Notes: generated by a model from the letters alone, not told the origin. A DNA stretch of 64,000 nt from Phycisphaerales bacterium (GCA_020639075.1 JACKHI010000001.1:992001-1056000); one strand, 5' to 3'; positions 7,708-19,100 are shown, counted from the stretch's first letter. Numbers and translations: made by a program.

Positions 7708-10422
7708 TCATCCGCGTCGACGTCGCGCGCCGAGGATGAACGCGAGGGACAGCATCAGCGGCGGCAGTCCGGCGCCGCATGCCCCTGAACCGCAGGTCGC
7801 CATGTCATCGGGCGTCGCCTGCGGCGCCTGCGAGTTGTCATTCCCGTTGTCGTTGCCAGTCGGGGCAGTGTTGTCGTTGTTTGATGTATTGCCGTTTGAA
7901 TTCGTGTTGGAATTGTCGTTTGCGTTTGCGTTCGAGTTCATATTGGGATCGGAATTACCAGAATTATCGAACGTCACAACGACCGCATTGGATTCGATCC
8001 TGGTCGTCGCTGAGATCGACGACGGGAAGTCTATCAACACGACATCATCGAATCCGCCTGTGATGGACGAGGCGAGCAAAACGGTAATTTCATCGCCATC
8101 CGAGGGAACAAACCCGCCGAGCTGGCGGAGTTCAAGCGTACCGGCGAGCGTCGCCGCGGATGCGATCATGAGCTGATCGTGCTCGGTTCCCGCCGCCAAT
8201 CCACCGACTTCGATGACAAGCGTGCCGCCGGCGCTCTGCGTGTAGCGGCCGTCGATAAGAGGCGTGACGCTGGATGCGATTTCCAGAACACCCGGCGACG
8301 ATCCCGGCTCAACAAGGGCACCATTGTTCGTCACGTTTGCGGCGAGCGTTCCCTCGCCACGAAGCGTCCCACCGTTCAGCGTCATGGATGTCACAACGAT
8401 GCCGCCGCCCGCAAGTTCCGTCGCGCCGGCATCCTGTACGAACGTATTGACTGCATTGGGGAAGACCATGCGCCCCGACTCTGCACGGAATACGCCTGTG
8501 TTGGTCACGCTGCAAACGATGTTGGAATCACCGACGCCTGCGGACTTCCTGAGGAGTCCTTCGTTGGCGCACGGTCCGTTGCTGAACCAATTCAGGAAGG
8601 CGAAATCCGCCTGAATATCGACAACGCCGTCGGACCTGTTCCTGAAGTTGGCGAATCCGAAGCTCTGGGCGGCAAGCTGCAACGTGCCATGGTTTTCAAA
8701 GACTGTTGTCTGACCGCCGGTGAAGTTAGGACCCGACACAATCGCTGTTGCATTTGGATCGATCGTGACGACGGGGACGCTGAAGTAACCGCCCTTCAGA
8801 TCCGCTTCATTCGTAATTCGCAGACTCCCGTTGCCGTGGAGGCCGTGACCGGTGCCGCCATTGCCGGACATTCGAAATCGCTCGATCACCAATTCAACGC
8901 CGGCATCCACGAAGTTGTTCTGTGCCGCGTTGATATGGAAGAATCCATCACCGACGACGCTCGCGCCGTCGTGGTACGTCGCCCAGCCCTCCTGGCTGAA
9001 CTCTGCACCCGCATCCACGTCGATCGTGCCGGACTGATCCAGGAAATTCTGACAGCGCAGCGTGCCGGCGGGAACGAATATCCGGCCGTCGGCGCGATTA
9101 AGCAGCTTGGCATTGAAGGAGTTGGCAATGCGCGACTCTCCGCCGGCGTCCTGTTTGCGGATCAGTCCATGGTTCTCGATCGGCTGAGTGACGAGTCCAA
9201 TCTGGGTAAGCGTGGCGCCGTCATTGATCATGACGACCCCACCGGGCATCACATTGAGCAGCTGGTTGAAGCATCCCGTCGCCGCGCCGGCGGGAATCTG
9301 CATTTCACCTTCGACATCCACTTGCCCTATGAGTGCATTGGTTCCCATGGCGATGAACGTCCCGCCGGAGAGGATATGCAAGTGGACGTTGGGATCGCCC
9401 GCCTCGTTGGTCATCGAATCGGCTTCATTGATGAGAGTCCCGGCGATGTGAAGTGTACCCGCCCCGCCCAGCCGGCCGTCTGAGGCAATTGTCAGATCGT
9501 CGATCGTGACATTCTGCTCGATGTTGACACCGACGTTCGTGCCGGATTGCTTCACGACGGCGCGGCCTTGAATGACGACACCGGGCTCGAGCGTGAAGAA
9601 ATTGCCGGCGATGCCGAGTTCCGCGCCGGAATTGATGTTCCATGTACCGCCGATTGCACCGGCACGCGTCAGTCGCAATTCCCCGGCCTGCACGTGGACA
9701 GTTCCTGTATTGCGCAGATTAACCTCCCACTCGCTGAGTCCGGTCGATTGCTTATTGAGAATTCCCTTGTTCTCGAATTCGCCGACGCCAAACGCCGTCT
9801 GCAGGATGGACGCGTCGGTCAGAACATTGAACGTGCCGTCCGCGGCATTTTCAAAAATAGACGGGCAGCACGCGCCCGGAATCATGCCGATCGTCCAATC
9901 GCCAGCGCCGCTCCATGAGCCGATCAGTTGATTGGTCAACCGAAACCCGCCAAAACCACTGAGAGTCTTGGGGGCATCGCCCTGGATTGTGATCCCGGCA
10001 TTGCAAATCGCTTGCTGCCCGGCGGCCCCGCCGGCACGACCGATCTCGCCGCTGTTCCACACGACGGGACCATCGAATACAGCCTCATCACCCACGTTGA
10101 GTACGCCGTTGACTGTGAACGTCCCGCCGGACTGCATGATCGTCAGGGCAGTGCCCGTCTTGTTGGCGTCGATCGTGCAATCCCCGACGATCGTCACGTC
10201 GTCATCGCCGGTGGGCGTGCTGGGGCAGACCGGCGCGGGCGACGAGGGCACACTCCAGTTGTTGCACTTCATATCCGTCGCACAGTCGCAACAGGTATGC
10301 CAGTTGGCGTCGCCGCATTGATTGTCGAACGAGATCATGTCCGCAGCAGCGGAATGCGACATCGCCGCACCAATGCCTGCAACGGCAGCTGCCAATAAAA
10401 CGCGACAAATGAGACGATTCAT
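7708..10422 (-). CDS. Large beta-helix-like surface protein with Cys-containing C-terminal anchor
   Basis: This 904-residue protein is best started at ATG 10422, behind GGAG and directly before a signal peptide ('MNRLICRVLLAAAVAGIG'). Most of it consists of short Gly/Asn-rich strands of the kind 'NGVLNVGDEAVF', 'NHGLIRKQDAGG' and 'NRSDGVVDIQADF', ending in an autotransporter-associated-strand-like segment ('EPGSSPGVLEI...GGTLVIEVGG'). This predicts a right-handed beta-helix. There is no autotransporter barrel. Instead an Asn-rich linker leads to 'CGSGACGAGLPPLMLSLAFILGARRRRG': a Cys-rich motif, a hydrophobic helix and an Arg cluster, the arrangement of processed sorting signals such as MYXO-CTERM. 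The role is unknown; adhesin or envelope filament is a guess. Confidence 0.8.
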   Translation of the reverse strand: MNRLICRVLLAAAVAGIGAAMSHSAAADMISFDNQCGDANWHTCCDCATDMKCNNWSVPSSPAPVCPSTPTGDDDVTIVGDCTIDANKTGTALTIMQSGGTFTVNGVLNVGDEAVFDGPVVWNSGEIGRAGGAAGQQAICNAGITIQGDAPKTLSGFGGFRLTNQLIGSWSGAGDWTIGMIPGACCPSIFENAADGTFNVLTDASILQTAFGVGEFENKGILNKQSTGLSEWEVNLRNTGTVHVQAGELRLTRAGAIGGTWNINSGAELGIAGNFFTLEPGVVIQGRAVVKQSGTNVGVNIEQNVTIDDLTIASDGRLGGAGTLHIAGTLINEADSMTNEAGDPNVHLHILSGGTFIAMGTNALIGQVDVEGEMQIPAGAATGCFNQLLNVMPGGVVMINDGATLTQIGLVTQPIENHGLIRKQDAGGESRIANSFNAKLLNRADGRIFVPAGTLRCQNFLDQSGTIDVDAGAEFSQEGWATYHDGASVVGDGFFHINAAQNNFVDAGVELVIERFRMSGNGGTGHGLHGNGSLRITNEADLKGGYFSVPVVTIDPNATAIVSGPNFTGGQTTVFENHGTLQLAAQSFGFANFRNRSDGVVDIQADFAFLNWFSNGPCANEGLLRKSAGVGDSNIVCSVTNTGVFRAESGRMVFPNAVNTFVQDAGATELAGGGIVVTSMTLNGGTLRGEGTLAANVTNNGALVEPGSSPGVLEIASSVTPLIDGRYTQSAGGTLVIEVGGLAAGTEHDQLMIASAATLAGTLELRQLGGFVPSDGDEITVLLASSITGGFDDVVLIDFPSSISATTRIESNAVVVTFDNSGNSDPNMNSNANANDNSNTNSNGNTSNNDNTAPTGNDNGNDNSQAPQATPDDMATCGSGACGAGLPPLMLSLAFILGARRRRG

Positions 10423-10559
10423 ATTTTGGTTTCTCCGGTTCGGGCCGCAGGCGCATTTCGACGCCGCACGCGCGCAGGACTCAGCCTTGCGCGATACGCC
10501 CTCGTAACGGTCATTCGGATGGGTATGCGCCAATGGCGCGTGAGAGGGGCCAGGCGAAA

Positions 10560-13181
10560 TCAGGGATTTTGGGCGTCGGCCGGCTCGTTGGTGGCGCCCG
10601 GAGGCGTGCCGTCAACGGGCTTTGATTCCAGCGATTCCGCGATCTGGGTCCACTTGGCGGCCTTCTCCGGCTCGTTCATGGCTGTATAGAGTTGGCTGAG
10701 GCGAACGGCGACGGCTCGTTTGCGCGGGCGCGGGATGTCTGCCGCGTCACGCACGGCCTCGAAGGCTTCGAGCAGGAGGGGCTCCGCCTGGTCCAGGCGG
10801 CCGGTCGCTCCCAGTACGCTGACGAGGCTGTCATTCACGGTCAGCGTATCTAAATGGGCAAGGCCGTAAGCGCGCCGGAAGATCGCGAGCGACTCGCGTA
10901 ACGCGGCCTCGCACTCCGCAGATTCACTCCGGACAAAATACAATACCGCGACATTGTGCAGTGACGTTGCGAGATCGGGATGATCGCTATCCAGCAGTTC
11001 TCGTCGCATTCGGATCGCAGTCTTGTAGGCGTCGAGTGAGGCGTCCAGTTCGTTCATGCCGTGCAACGCCTGGGCGAGGTTGTCGTAATTCGTCGCGATG
11101 TCCGGATGCGAATCGCCGTGCCGCTTCCTGTTGATCTCGATGGCCTCGCGGAAGTATGGTGCAGCTTTGGCGTATTCACCCTGCGCCAGGTAAAGGGAGC
11201 CGAGATTGTTCACGGCCTCCGGCAGCAATGGCGACTCTGTGATGCCGGCCGCCGCCGCGCCCTTGTAAACTCGGTCGAGCAGTGGCGCCGCCTCGTCGAA
11301 TCGCTTCTGGTCGATCAACGTCAGCGCGAGATCGTTAGCACATGCCGCCGCTTCCGCAGCCCCTTCTGCACCGCGGTTGTCCTCTATCGCCAACGCACTG
11401 CGAAGATCGGCTTCGCCTTCCACCGGGCGACCTCCCAGCTTCAGAGCCGCGCCCCGCTCGTGCAGGGAGCGGGCGAATCCGTCCGACTCCAGGCCGAACA
11501 GTTCGCGATACATCTTCGCCGCCGTCGACAGTTGCTCGACAGCCGCATCGAATTCAGCAAGACCGGCGTAGCTGCGACCGATGGTGATTCGGATTTCGGC
11601 TTCAATCTCGGGTTCGCTCTTCAATTCACCCGAATCGAGTCGAGCGACCGCATCGTCGAGCGCTGCTCGCACCGTCATCTCACGTCTGGCGCTGCGACGG
11701 GGATCGGCTTCTCCCAGGATGCGCTGCAGGAACGTGTTGACGGCTTCCGCCTTTCGGGCGGCGCGTTGGGCTTCCTGTTCGCTGCGATTCGCATTTCGCT
11801 TTTCCTGCTCGGCGACATCGCGGGCGTGAACCGCCTCTCGCAATCCGACGACGGCAATCGTCAAACCAACTATCAGGCCCGCGACCACGACGATACTCGC
11901 CGTCATCGCGATGCGATGTCGCGCGGCGAACTTCGCAACGCGATAGGCCGCGCTGGGGGGGCCTGCATTGACTGGTTCGTTGTGCAGGAATCGCTCGATC
12001 TCCGCGGCGATGGAAGCGGCGGATTCATATCGTCTGGCGCGATCCTTCTCCAGACACTTCATCACGATCCAATCCAGTTCTCCTCGAATACTCCGGATCA
12101 AATGGCGGGACTCGCAGGCGCGACGCCGAGCGATTTCGTCGATGGATACCTCATCGTCTATCACCCCTTCGTTTGTCGGAGCTTGCGATATTCCGCGAGC
12201 CATGGCCGTCAATCGATTGCTCGGGCGTGGCGGATCGACTTCCCGCACGATTCGCTGAATCTCACCAATTGGTTTGCGACGTAATGACTTTCCCCCCAGG
12301 GGAAGCGTACCGGTCAGTAGTTCATACAGCAGAACGCCGAGCGAATAAACATCGGTCCGCGTGTCAATGTCTCGCTCGCTCGGCTCCGCCTGCTCAGGAC
12401 TCATGTACTCCGGCGTTCCGATGAGCACGCCGTTCAGCGTGGCGATGGAGTGCTCCGACAATTGCTGTTGTGTCGCCTTGGCGACGCCGAAGTCGATCAC
12501 TTTCGCCTGCGGAGTCCCCTTATCGTCCGCCACGACAAGGACGTTTGACGGCTTGATGTCGCGATGAATGATCCCTTTTTGGTGGGCGTGCTGTACAGCG
12601 TGACACACTTGCATGAACAATTGCAGCCGTTGCTTCAAGTCAAGCTCGCGGCGATCGCAGTACGTCGTCACTGGCTCGCCCGGAACGTACTCCATCACAA
12701 AGTACGGGCTGCCTTCCGCCGTCGCGCCGGCATCCAGGACCGCCGCAATATTGGGATGGCTCATCAACGCGAGGGCCTGGCGCTCGCTTTCAAACCGCGC
12801 GATCATGGCACGCGTGTCCATCCCTTTCTTGATGACCTTTAATGCGACTGTCCGACGGATGGGCGATTGCTGCTGCGCCCTGTAAACGACGCCAAATCCG
12901 CCTTCGCCGACGACTTCAATCGGTGCATATGGACCGATGGCGCCTGGCAACTTTGAATCGGCACCCTCCGCTGGATCGCCCGCCCGGACGTCTGACGAAT
13001 CTGCAAGCGTCGGCTCGCCCAAGAAATGACCCGCAGCGTCGTGAGAGGCGAGTAGTTGCTCGACCGCGGCGCGGAGCGCGCTATCCCCGTCGCACATGTT
13101 GACTAACGCCGACGTACGATCCTCATTGGGTAACTCGACGACGTCTTCGAAAACAGACTTGACACGAAACCAGTCCGGCAT
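10560..13181 (-). CDS. Ser/Thr protein kinase with TPR domain
   Basis: An 873-residue PknB-type kinase, started at ATG 13181 behind TGGGGT; a TTG two codons earlier is possible. The kinase domain spans about 85-390, with a Gly loop 'GEGGFGVVY', K115 in 'VALKV', catalytic D208 in 'HRDIKPSN' and D230 in 'DFG'. One membrane helix ('IAMTASIVVVAGLIVGLTIAVVGL') lies near residue 440. The outer half is a run of tetratricopeptide repeats (e.g. 'NNLGSLYLAQGEYAKAAPYFREAI'). It lies 180 bases downstream of an ECF sigma factor gene on the same strand. In planctomycetes such pairs are common, and the kinase is thought to control the sigma factor or its targets, replacing an anti-sigma factor. Confidence 0.92.
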   Translation of the reverse strand: MPDWFRVKSVFEDVVELPNEDRTSALVNMCDGDSALRAAVEQLLASHDAAGHFLGEPTLADSSDVRAGDPAEGADSKLPGAIGPYAPIEVVGEGGFGVVYRAQQQSPIRRTVALKVIKKGMDTRAMIARFESERQALALMSHPNIAAVLDAGATAEGSPYFVMEYVPGEPVTTYCDRRELDLKQRLQLFMQVCHAVQHAHQKGIIHRDIKPSNVLVVADDKGTPQAKVIDFGVAKATQQQLSEHSIATLNGVLIGTPEYMSPEQAEPSERDIDTRTDVYSLGVLLYELLTGTLPLGGKSLRRKPIGEIQRIVREVDPPRPSNRLTAMARGISQAPTNEGVIDDEVSIDEIARRRACESRHLIRSIRGELDWIVMKCLEKDRARRYESAASIAAEIERFLHNEPVNAGPPSAAYRVAKFAARHRIAMTASIVVVAGLIVGLTIAVVGLREAVHARDVAEQEKRNANRSEQEAQRAARKAEAVNTFLQRILGEADPRRSARREMTVRAALDDAVARLDSGELKSEPEIEAEIRITIGRSYAGLAEFDAAVEQLSTAAKMYRELFGLESDGFARSLHERGAALKLGGRPVEGEADLRSALAIEDNRGAEGAAEAAACANDLALTLIDQKRFDEAAPLLDRVYKGAAAAGITESPLLPEAVNNLGSLYLAQGEYAKAAPYFREAIEINRKRHGDSHPDIATNYDNLAQALHGMNELDASLDAYKTAIRMRRELLDSDHPDLATSLHNVAVLYFVRSESAECEAALRESLAIFRRAYGLAHLDTLTVNDSLVSVLGATGRLDQAEPLLLEAFEAVRDAADIPRPRKRAVAVRLSQLYTAMNEPEKAAKWTQIAESLESKPVDGTPPGATNEPADAQNP

Positions 13182-13367
13182 GGTCAACCCCAGGCAAGTA
13201 AGTCCTCATTGGCATGCGATTCCCGTGAGGCGAACCGCGAGTCACGCGCCATTCGCTATTCACGATCGGTCGTCAAATCTCCAACGCTTAATCGGCGGTA
13301 GCCGTGATGAAACTCAACGCATCGCCGAATGTGCAATGTCGGCACTCGCTCGTGAAGCTGACTTCCA

Positions 13368-13985
13368 TTACGAAGGCCCCTCCCCTTCCAGGACCTGGTA
13401 AAGCCACGCCCTCGCAAACGCCCATTCACGCTTCACGGTGCGCTCCGACATGCCGAGCGCGGCCGCGGTCTCGGAGACGCTCAGACCTGCGTAAAACCGT
13501 AACTGCACGACGTCGGCGGCCCTGCTGTCGATCTCCGCCAGGCGCGTTACGGCGGAGTCGAGAGCGACGACGTCCGCGGGATCACAGGCCGTCGCCAAAT
13601 CGACGGCGTCCAACGGCTCTCGTTTCCGTTCGCCTCCCCGCTTGACGCGGCCACGACGCCGGGCGTAGTCGATCAGGATTCGACGCATCGCGTTGGCCGA
13701 AGCGCGAAAGAACTCTGCCCGAGTGGACCAGCTAAGGGCTTCGCTGCCGATAATCCGCAAGTAGGCTTCGTGCACGAGCGCCGTCGCCTGCAACGTGTGG
13801 CCGACTCCCTCATTTCGCATATGACTTCTGGCAAGAGAGAGAAGTTGGTCGTAGACAATCGGAAAGAGCTGATTCGCGGCATCACTATCTCCGATCGCTG
13901 CCGCGTGCATGAGCGTTGTGACCGTGTCACGATCTGCCGCCGATCCGGCATCGGCATTCACGGAATTGGACTCGTCGGAACTCAT
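13368..13985 (-). CDS. ECF-type RNA polymerase sigma factor
   Basis: This 205-residue sigma factor is of the planctomycete/acidobacterial ECF type. Region 2 contains 'LHAAAIGDSDAANQLFPIVYDQLLSLAR' and 'ATALVHEAYLRII', with the core 'STRAEFFRASANAMRRILIDYARRR'. Region 4 is 'RAADVVQLRFYAGLSVSETAAALGMSERTVKREWAFARAWL', a helix-turn-helix that reads the -35 element. A 25-residue extension precedes region 2. No anti-sigma gene is adjacent; the TPR kinase downstream is the likely partner. The start follows GGGAG at a rather long spacing of 12 bases. Confidence 0.93.
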   Translation of the reverse strand: MSSDESNSVNADAGSAADRDTVTTLMHAAAIGDSDAANQLFPIVYDQLLSLARSHMRNEGVGHTLQATALVHEAYLRIIGSEALSWSTRAEFFRASANAMRRILIDYARRRGRVKRGGERKREPLDAVDLATACDPADVVALDSAVTRLAEIDSRAADVVQLRFYAGLSVSETAAALGMSERTVKREWAFARAWLYQVLEGEGPS

Positions 13986-14431
13986 CGCTCGAAAGACTCC
14001 CTAAATTACGAACGCTTGGATCGGCACTCCTCCAGTTTACCGATGGAGTTCGCTTTTCGCACGAAGAGCGATGACTTCCTTCACTTGTGGAGGCAAGAAG
14101 GCGGTATGTCGCATCCCACAAGCCATCCAGGCCCGCTTGATTCGGCTTCAGTGGCCAACGAGACGCGTGATCGACCACTTGGACGCGAGATTCTGCTCGA
14201 TACAGTACCGTGACGTTTTCCGGACTTGATTGATTCCGACGCCGCAGGCACGCGAATTCGTCATGCAGCCACGTGAGACCGACGCGGCCATTCCTTAAGG
14301 ACGAGCCGTTGCGGACGCGTGAGCATGATCCAGTGATTCGGGCAGGGAATGAAGCCGAGCGAATGCTCGGGGGGAGTGCTCTTTCGATTCGTTGATACCT
14401 GACGGAACGGAAATGCCGCGCAAGTCGCCGT
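13986..14431. other. Intergenic region upstream of the ECF sigma gene
   Basis: About 450 bases without a convincing gene. It holds the promoter of the sigma factor gene (minus strand) and the 3' flank of the calcium-repeat lipoprotein gene. A GC-rich 6-bp hairpin (CCGAGC/GCTCGG, 14354-14369) lies 60 bases past the latter's stop and might terminate it, but it has no T-run. Confidence 0.4.
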
Positions 14432-16093
14432 TTAGCTCATCGCTTCGATCGCCCCGCGCTCGGCCTCAGCTTCGCTGATACCGTCCGAAAGCGAAAAACT
14501 CGGATCCGACTCGGCGATATCGAGCATCGCGTCGAGGACTTCGAGCGGATCGTCCAATTCCGATTCGTCAGTCGCATCGAGGAGGTGATCGAGGGATTCG
14601 TCGACCGAGTCAACCGTCGGATCCTCCAGCACAAGCGTGATCCGCTCAGCCGCGAGCGCCACATTCGGCAACGAGAATCTGACGCCGCCACGATCATCGA
14701 CGTGTTCAGACGTGCGATCGACGACACTCCGCCAGACCGATTCAATATCATCGTCCCCGTCAATCATCAGACTCAGCCGGGCCGCCGGTCCAACAGCAGC
14801 GGAAACGCCGCCAGATGGCAGGTCCGCTTCGTCGCTGACTTCGTGAAGCATCGCGGCGATGGCGCCGTCCTCCAGTATGTCCGCGCCGGGCAGATGTCCG
14901 TCCACCTCGACAATCGTGTCTGTCAGCTCGTCCAACGTGGCATCGAGCTGCTTCTCAGCAGCCGAGAGCATCCGTGTTATGTCATTCGCAACAGAGAGGC
15001 TCTGCATTGCCGTACCGGTCAGCGCCGCAATTGAACGCCTCCTCGCCGCGTATGCCGCCTTCGCTGCATCGCCCATCTCTTCAACAAGCGCGTCGGAAGT
15101 GTCAGGCGCATCCTCCTCCATCGCCGCTTCGACCGATTCGATTGCGGCATCAAGAACGTCCTTATCCGTTGCAGCGGGATCTGCATCGCTCAGATCCTCG
15201 ACCACGTCGCGATCGGCAAACAACTGTTCGATCTCTTCACCGAACATTGCCAGCTCAGTTGTCGTCGGCTCCTCCGGGTCTTCGGTCGGATCCGAAACCA
15301 TCTCGTCCATCGGCATGTTCTGCCCGTTTTCCGATCCGCTACCTTTTTTCTTGCCCTTGTCCGCGCATTTGCCCTCCTTGTTGCCGGAACCCGTTGTGTC
15401 GGCGCGCGGATCACTCCGCGCCCCTACACTCTTGGTGCTTCCGGAATCGTCGTCGCAATCGTCCAGATCGCATTCGTCGGGATCGCGGAAGATATCGGCG
15501 GCTCCGCACGCGGGCTCATCATCTTCGCCTGACGACGGGAATTTCAGTTTGCCATCCCCGTCGGCATCCCGATCGTGAGGGTTGTAGATCAGATCCCCAT
15601 CCATATCCGGATCCCATCGGTTGCGAAGGAAGTCCCCGTCGATGTCGACATCGTCTTCGTTCGGTACGCCGTCGCCGTCGATGTCGTCGTCATAGCTGTT
15701 CGGAATCCCGTCGCCGTCGACATCAAGGTCGTATCCATTCGGTATCCCATCGCCGTCGATGTCGTCATCGCTGATGTTGGGAATCCCATCACCGTCGTTG
15801 TCCTCCGGATGCTCCTGCATCAGGATCGCAATCAATACGTCGATGCACACGCGCCGGCCGTCCGCTCGCGTTATCCAGCGAGAACAATCGCTGGATATTT
15901 CCTCGTCGCCGACGCCGCTCTCGCCCAAGTCGTCAAAGCCCTCGAGCAGCGGCGAGATGATCAGGTCCGAGACGATCGCCGCTTCCCGCGGCAACGCCGC
16001 AGTGTCGGCATGCGGCGCATCGGTAACGCGAGGCTCGCACGCCGAAAGGACCGACATCGTCGCAATCAAGATGATGAGTAGTAACTGTCGCAT
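14432..16093 (-). CDS. Thrombospondin-type-3 repeat lipoprotein
   Basis: A 553-residue lipoprotein. I prefer ATG 16093, which has GGAG six bases upstream; an ATG at 16105 overlaps that site. The signal peptide ends at 'VLSAC' (lipobox). Residues about 90-180 hold six or more Asp-rich calcium repeats of the form 'DGDGIPNSYDDDIDGDG'. After a charged low-complexity linker, the C-terminal half is highly acidic, Ala-rich and predicted helical, with no family I recognise. The gene starts 22 bases after the stop of the large protective-antigen-like lipoprotein gene, so the two are co-transcribed and may work as partners at the cell surface. Confidence 0.8.
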   Translation of the reverse strand: MRQLLLIILIATMSVLSACEPRVTDAPHADTAALPREAAIVSDLIISPLLEGFDDLGESGVGDEEISSDCSRWITRADGRRVCIDVLIAILMQEHPEDNDGDGIPNISDDDIDGDGIPNGYDLDVDGDGIPNSYDDDIDGDGVPNEDDVDIDGDFLRNRWDPDMDGDLIYNPHDRDADGDGKLKFPSSGEDDEPACGAADIFRDPDECDLDDCDDDSGSTKSVGARSDPRADTTGSGNKEGKCADKGKKKGSGSENGQNMPMDEMVSDPTEDPEEPTTTELAMFGEEIEQLFADRDVVEDLSDADPAATDKDVLDAAIESVEAAMEEDAPDTSDALVEEMGDAAKAAYAARRRSIAALTGTAMQSLSVANDITRMLSAAEKQLDATLDELTDTIVEVDGHLPGADILEDGAIAAMLHEVSDEADLPSGGVSAAVGPAARLSLMIDGDDDIESVWRSVVDRTSEHVDDRGGVRFSLPNVALAAERITLVLEDPTVDSVDESLDHLLDATDESELDDPLEVLDAMLDIAESDPSFSLSDGISEAEAERGAIEAMS

Positions 16094-16115
16094 CTTGAAC
16101 TCCATCTCTGCTGAA

Positions 16116-19100
16116 TCAGTTCTGGATGACCTGAACGCGGTACGTCAGCGAGACATCCGCTCCGCTCGCCATGTGCGTGAAGTCGAGATCCTGCGTGTTA
16201 GATAAAGACATGTAATCAAACGACGTACTCATGTTCAGCGGGAAGTCGTTGATGTTGGTACAAGCCGCCGTGAGGCTGTATTCCGTGATGTACCCGCCGA
16301 TCGAGAAGTTGTCATCTTCGGCGACGACGAATGTCTCGGCCATGGAATCAGAGCCGTCGACGGGGATGGCCAGCGAATCGCCGTCCCGCATCAACCAGAA
16401 CCAGCCGCAATTCGCGGTTTCGTCGTAGCACGGGGCACTCACACCCGGATCATCGCAATCCTCGCCAAGCTGGCTGCGCTCGCTGAACCTCGTCGAATCA
16501 AAGAGCGTCGCGGAACTCTGATCCGGAAGCCCGACGGTCAGGCGGAACGCGAAGCGAGCCGGCGCGCCGATTCCGTTTGACACGACGTTGAATCCCGTTG
16601 CTCCCGCCTTGACAAGACGGTCCTTGCGCAGCGGGTTGCGGCGAGCACTTCCGACAAGGTCCGAGCGAGTATTCTGCGCTCTCTCGACACTGTCGCTGAC
16701 GTTGTCGCCGTCCGTGTCGTCATTCGACGGGTCAGTCGCATCACTCGAATCCATGGAGCCGCTGGGCGCAATGCCGTCTGCCCCGTAGTACTCCTCAGAA
16801 TCGGTCAGGCTATCCGTGTCGGAATTGGCGTTGAACGGATCGGACGTCGCCACTTTGATCGGCTGCCCCACGACCCGAACCTGCCATCCGTTGATCTCGA
16901 CGCCGTCACTCAAGCCGTCGCCGTCAGTGTCACTGTTGAACGGGTTGGTGCCCACAGGCGTCATCGCCGGCGTAAATGCACATCCCGATGCCGCGTTACA
17001 TCGAATCATCGCCGCATCAATGCGGTCGATGTTGAAGTAACCGCGCGGATTCGTGATATCAACCTCGATGCCGTCATTGATCCCGTCGGCATCCGTATCG
17101 CGTAATCGAGGATTGGTGAACAGTGCCCACTCAAGAACGTCCGGAAGGCCGTCGTTGTCGCTATCCGCATCGTAAGGGTCGGAATTGACCGGCAGGCCGA
17201 CGCCGCCGACCAGCCAACCGTCCATCTCCTGTTGATTGGTCAGGCCGTCAAAGTCGGAGTCGAGAACACTATCCGCGTCGCGAACGTTCGGACGTGCTCC
17301 GAGAAATTCCTCGCGCCCATCCGCAAGCCCGTCGGCATCCGAATCTGCCATGACAGGATCGGTCGCGAACCGCGCACGATGAGCGACGCGCGTGTTCTCG
17401 CTCCCGGCAGGCATCGTCTGCAGGATTCCGTCAGGTCCCGAACCGACGACGATGTCGCCGGGATTCACGGCCTGTCCGACAGGAATCAACTGAACATCGC
17501 CCATTGCGGCAGACGTGGCAGCGGTTCCCGACTCAGTCGCCACAATGCTGGGGCCCGTCGTCGTAACGAATTCATCTCCCGAAGGAAGCGTGTCGATGAT
17601 GCCATCCGGGCCGGGATGGATGATGACTGCACCAGCCGGAACAGCGACTCCAACGGCGACAATCTGAATATCATCGGAATCCGGATTCACCGCCGTCGTG
17701 ACGACACCGTCGCCGCCGTTGCGCGGTTCAATAATCGCAGCGTCCGAATATGGCCGGACCATGATCTCAGGATTGTTATTGGGATCGATGTCATTATCGA
17801 GCAGGACGACGGAGTACCCTTCCAACTCAATTCGATCCGAGAGACCGTCGCCATCCGTATCGTCGCTTCGAGGGTCCATTCCGAGCCGTCGTTCTAGTAG
17901 GTCGTCGACGCCATCGAGGTCGGAATCGGCTCGGCCCGGATGCGAATAGACCCGCTTCTGCTTGCCGGGCGTCGCTGTCAACCACCCTGTACGAATCTCT
18001 TCAACGTCACTGATCCCGTCGCCGTCCGTATCGACCAGGAAATCGGAACTGCCGGCCATGAATTCCTCGCGGGAGAACAGACCGTCGTCGTCGGCGTCCT
18101 GAACGTACCAGAACATGTAGTCATCGCCCGGTCGCAATATAAGATCGCCGAAGTCGACGTCGTCCGGAATCGCCGTATTCGCGACGACGACCCAGAACTT
18201 GGCCGTTGGATTCAGTGAATTCAGGTCCGTTTGCACTCCGCGAACGCGTGTCAGAATCTGCTCGCCGTTCGCTCCGACACTTGTACCGAATGAGTTGCGA
18301 ATCGCGTGCGTACCCAAGACCGACGGCGGTAGCAGGTCTTCGTTGTTGACTTCGGCAAGCCCGATGATTCCCGTCAACGCCTCGCGCATCGGGATGCCCC
18401 TGGCGACGCCGTTTTCGTCAAATGTGCTCGCAGTCGCGACGCGGTACGACTCGACGCCGCCGTCGCCGAAATCAATCGAGATTCCTGCGGTGACGTCATT
18501 GATTTCCTCAAGGGTGAAGGCGAAGTTGCGGCCGTACTCGTCTTCGATGTCGAAATTGGCGATCTCGAAGATCATCGCCCGCGGCTCGCGAAGCAGCGAC
18601 TGCGCGAGATTCGGGAAGATCTCCGTATTCTGGAAGATGAATGGACCACGCTGCGCGCCGGCGGGACCGAGATTGAATACGTTGTTCCCCGACGCCGGCA
18701 GCAACGTCGCCATGGGCAGGTATCGATCGCGCGAATTGGGGTCCTTCACACGCGCCGTGATTTCAAGGTTGCTGATCCTGAAGGCAAGATCACCCGCATT
18801 CACGATCGTCAGATCCGCGGACACACGTGCGTTTTCGATCGAACGGCTGACGGATTGCCGCTGGCTGACGGCAAGCGCCTCGGATTGGGCCTCGTTGTAC
18901 TGCTCCTGCGCCGTCGAGCTCGACTCCTCGCTGACAGTCGCCGAGTACCCTCGGCCCCGTTGCTGCGTGAACCCGGCCTGCCCCTCGATGCCGAACTTCC
19001 ACCCCTCTGTGCCCGTCTCCCATGCGATTTTGATCTGCTGGCTGTAGGTTTCCGTCGCCTCCGTCGAGTTGGTATTGCTCCGCGAAAAGGTCGTCGTATC

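Noticed and set aside
8179..12284. Plus-strand frames of 434 and 407 residues
   Set aside because: Antisense to the beta-helix protein and to the TPR kinase; no start site or domain.
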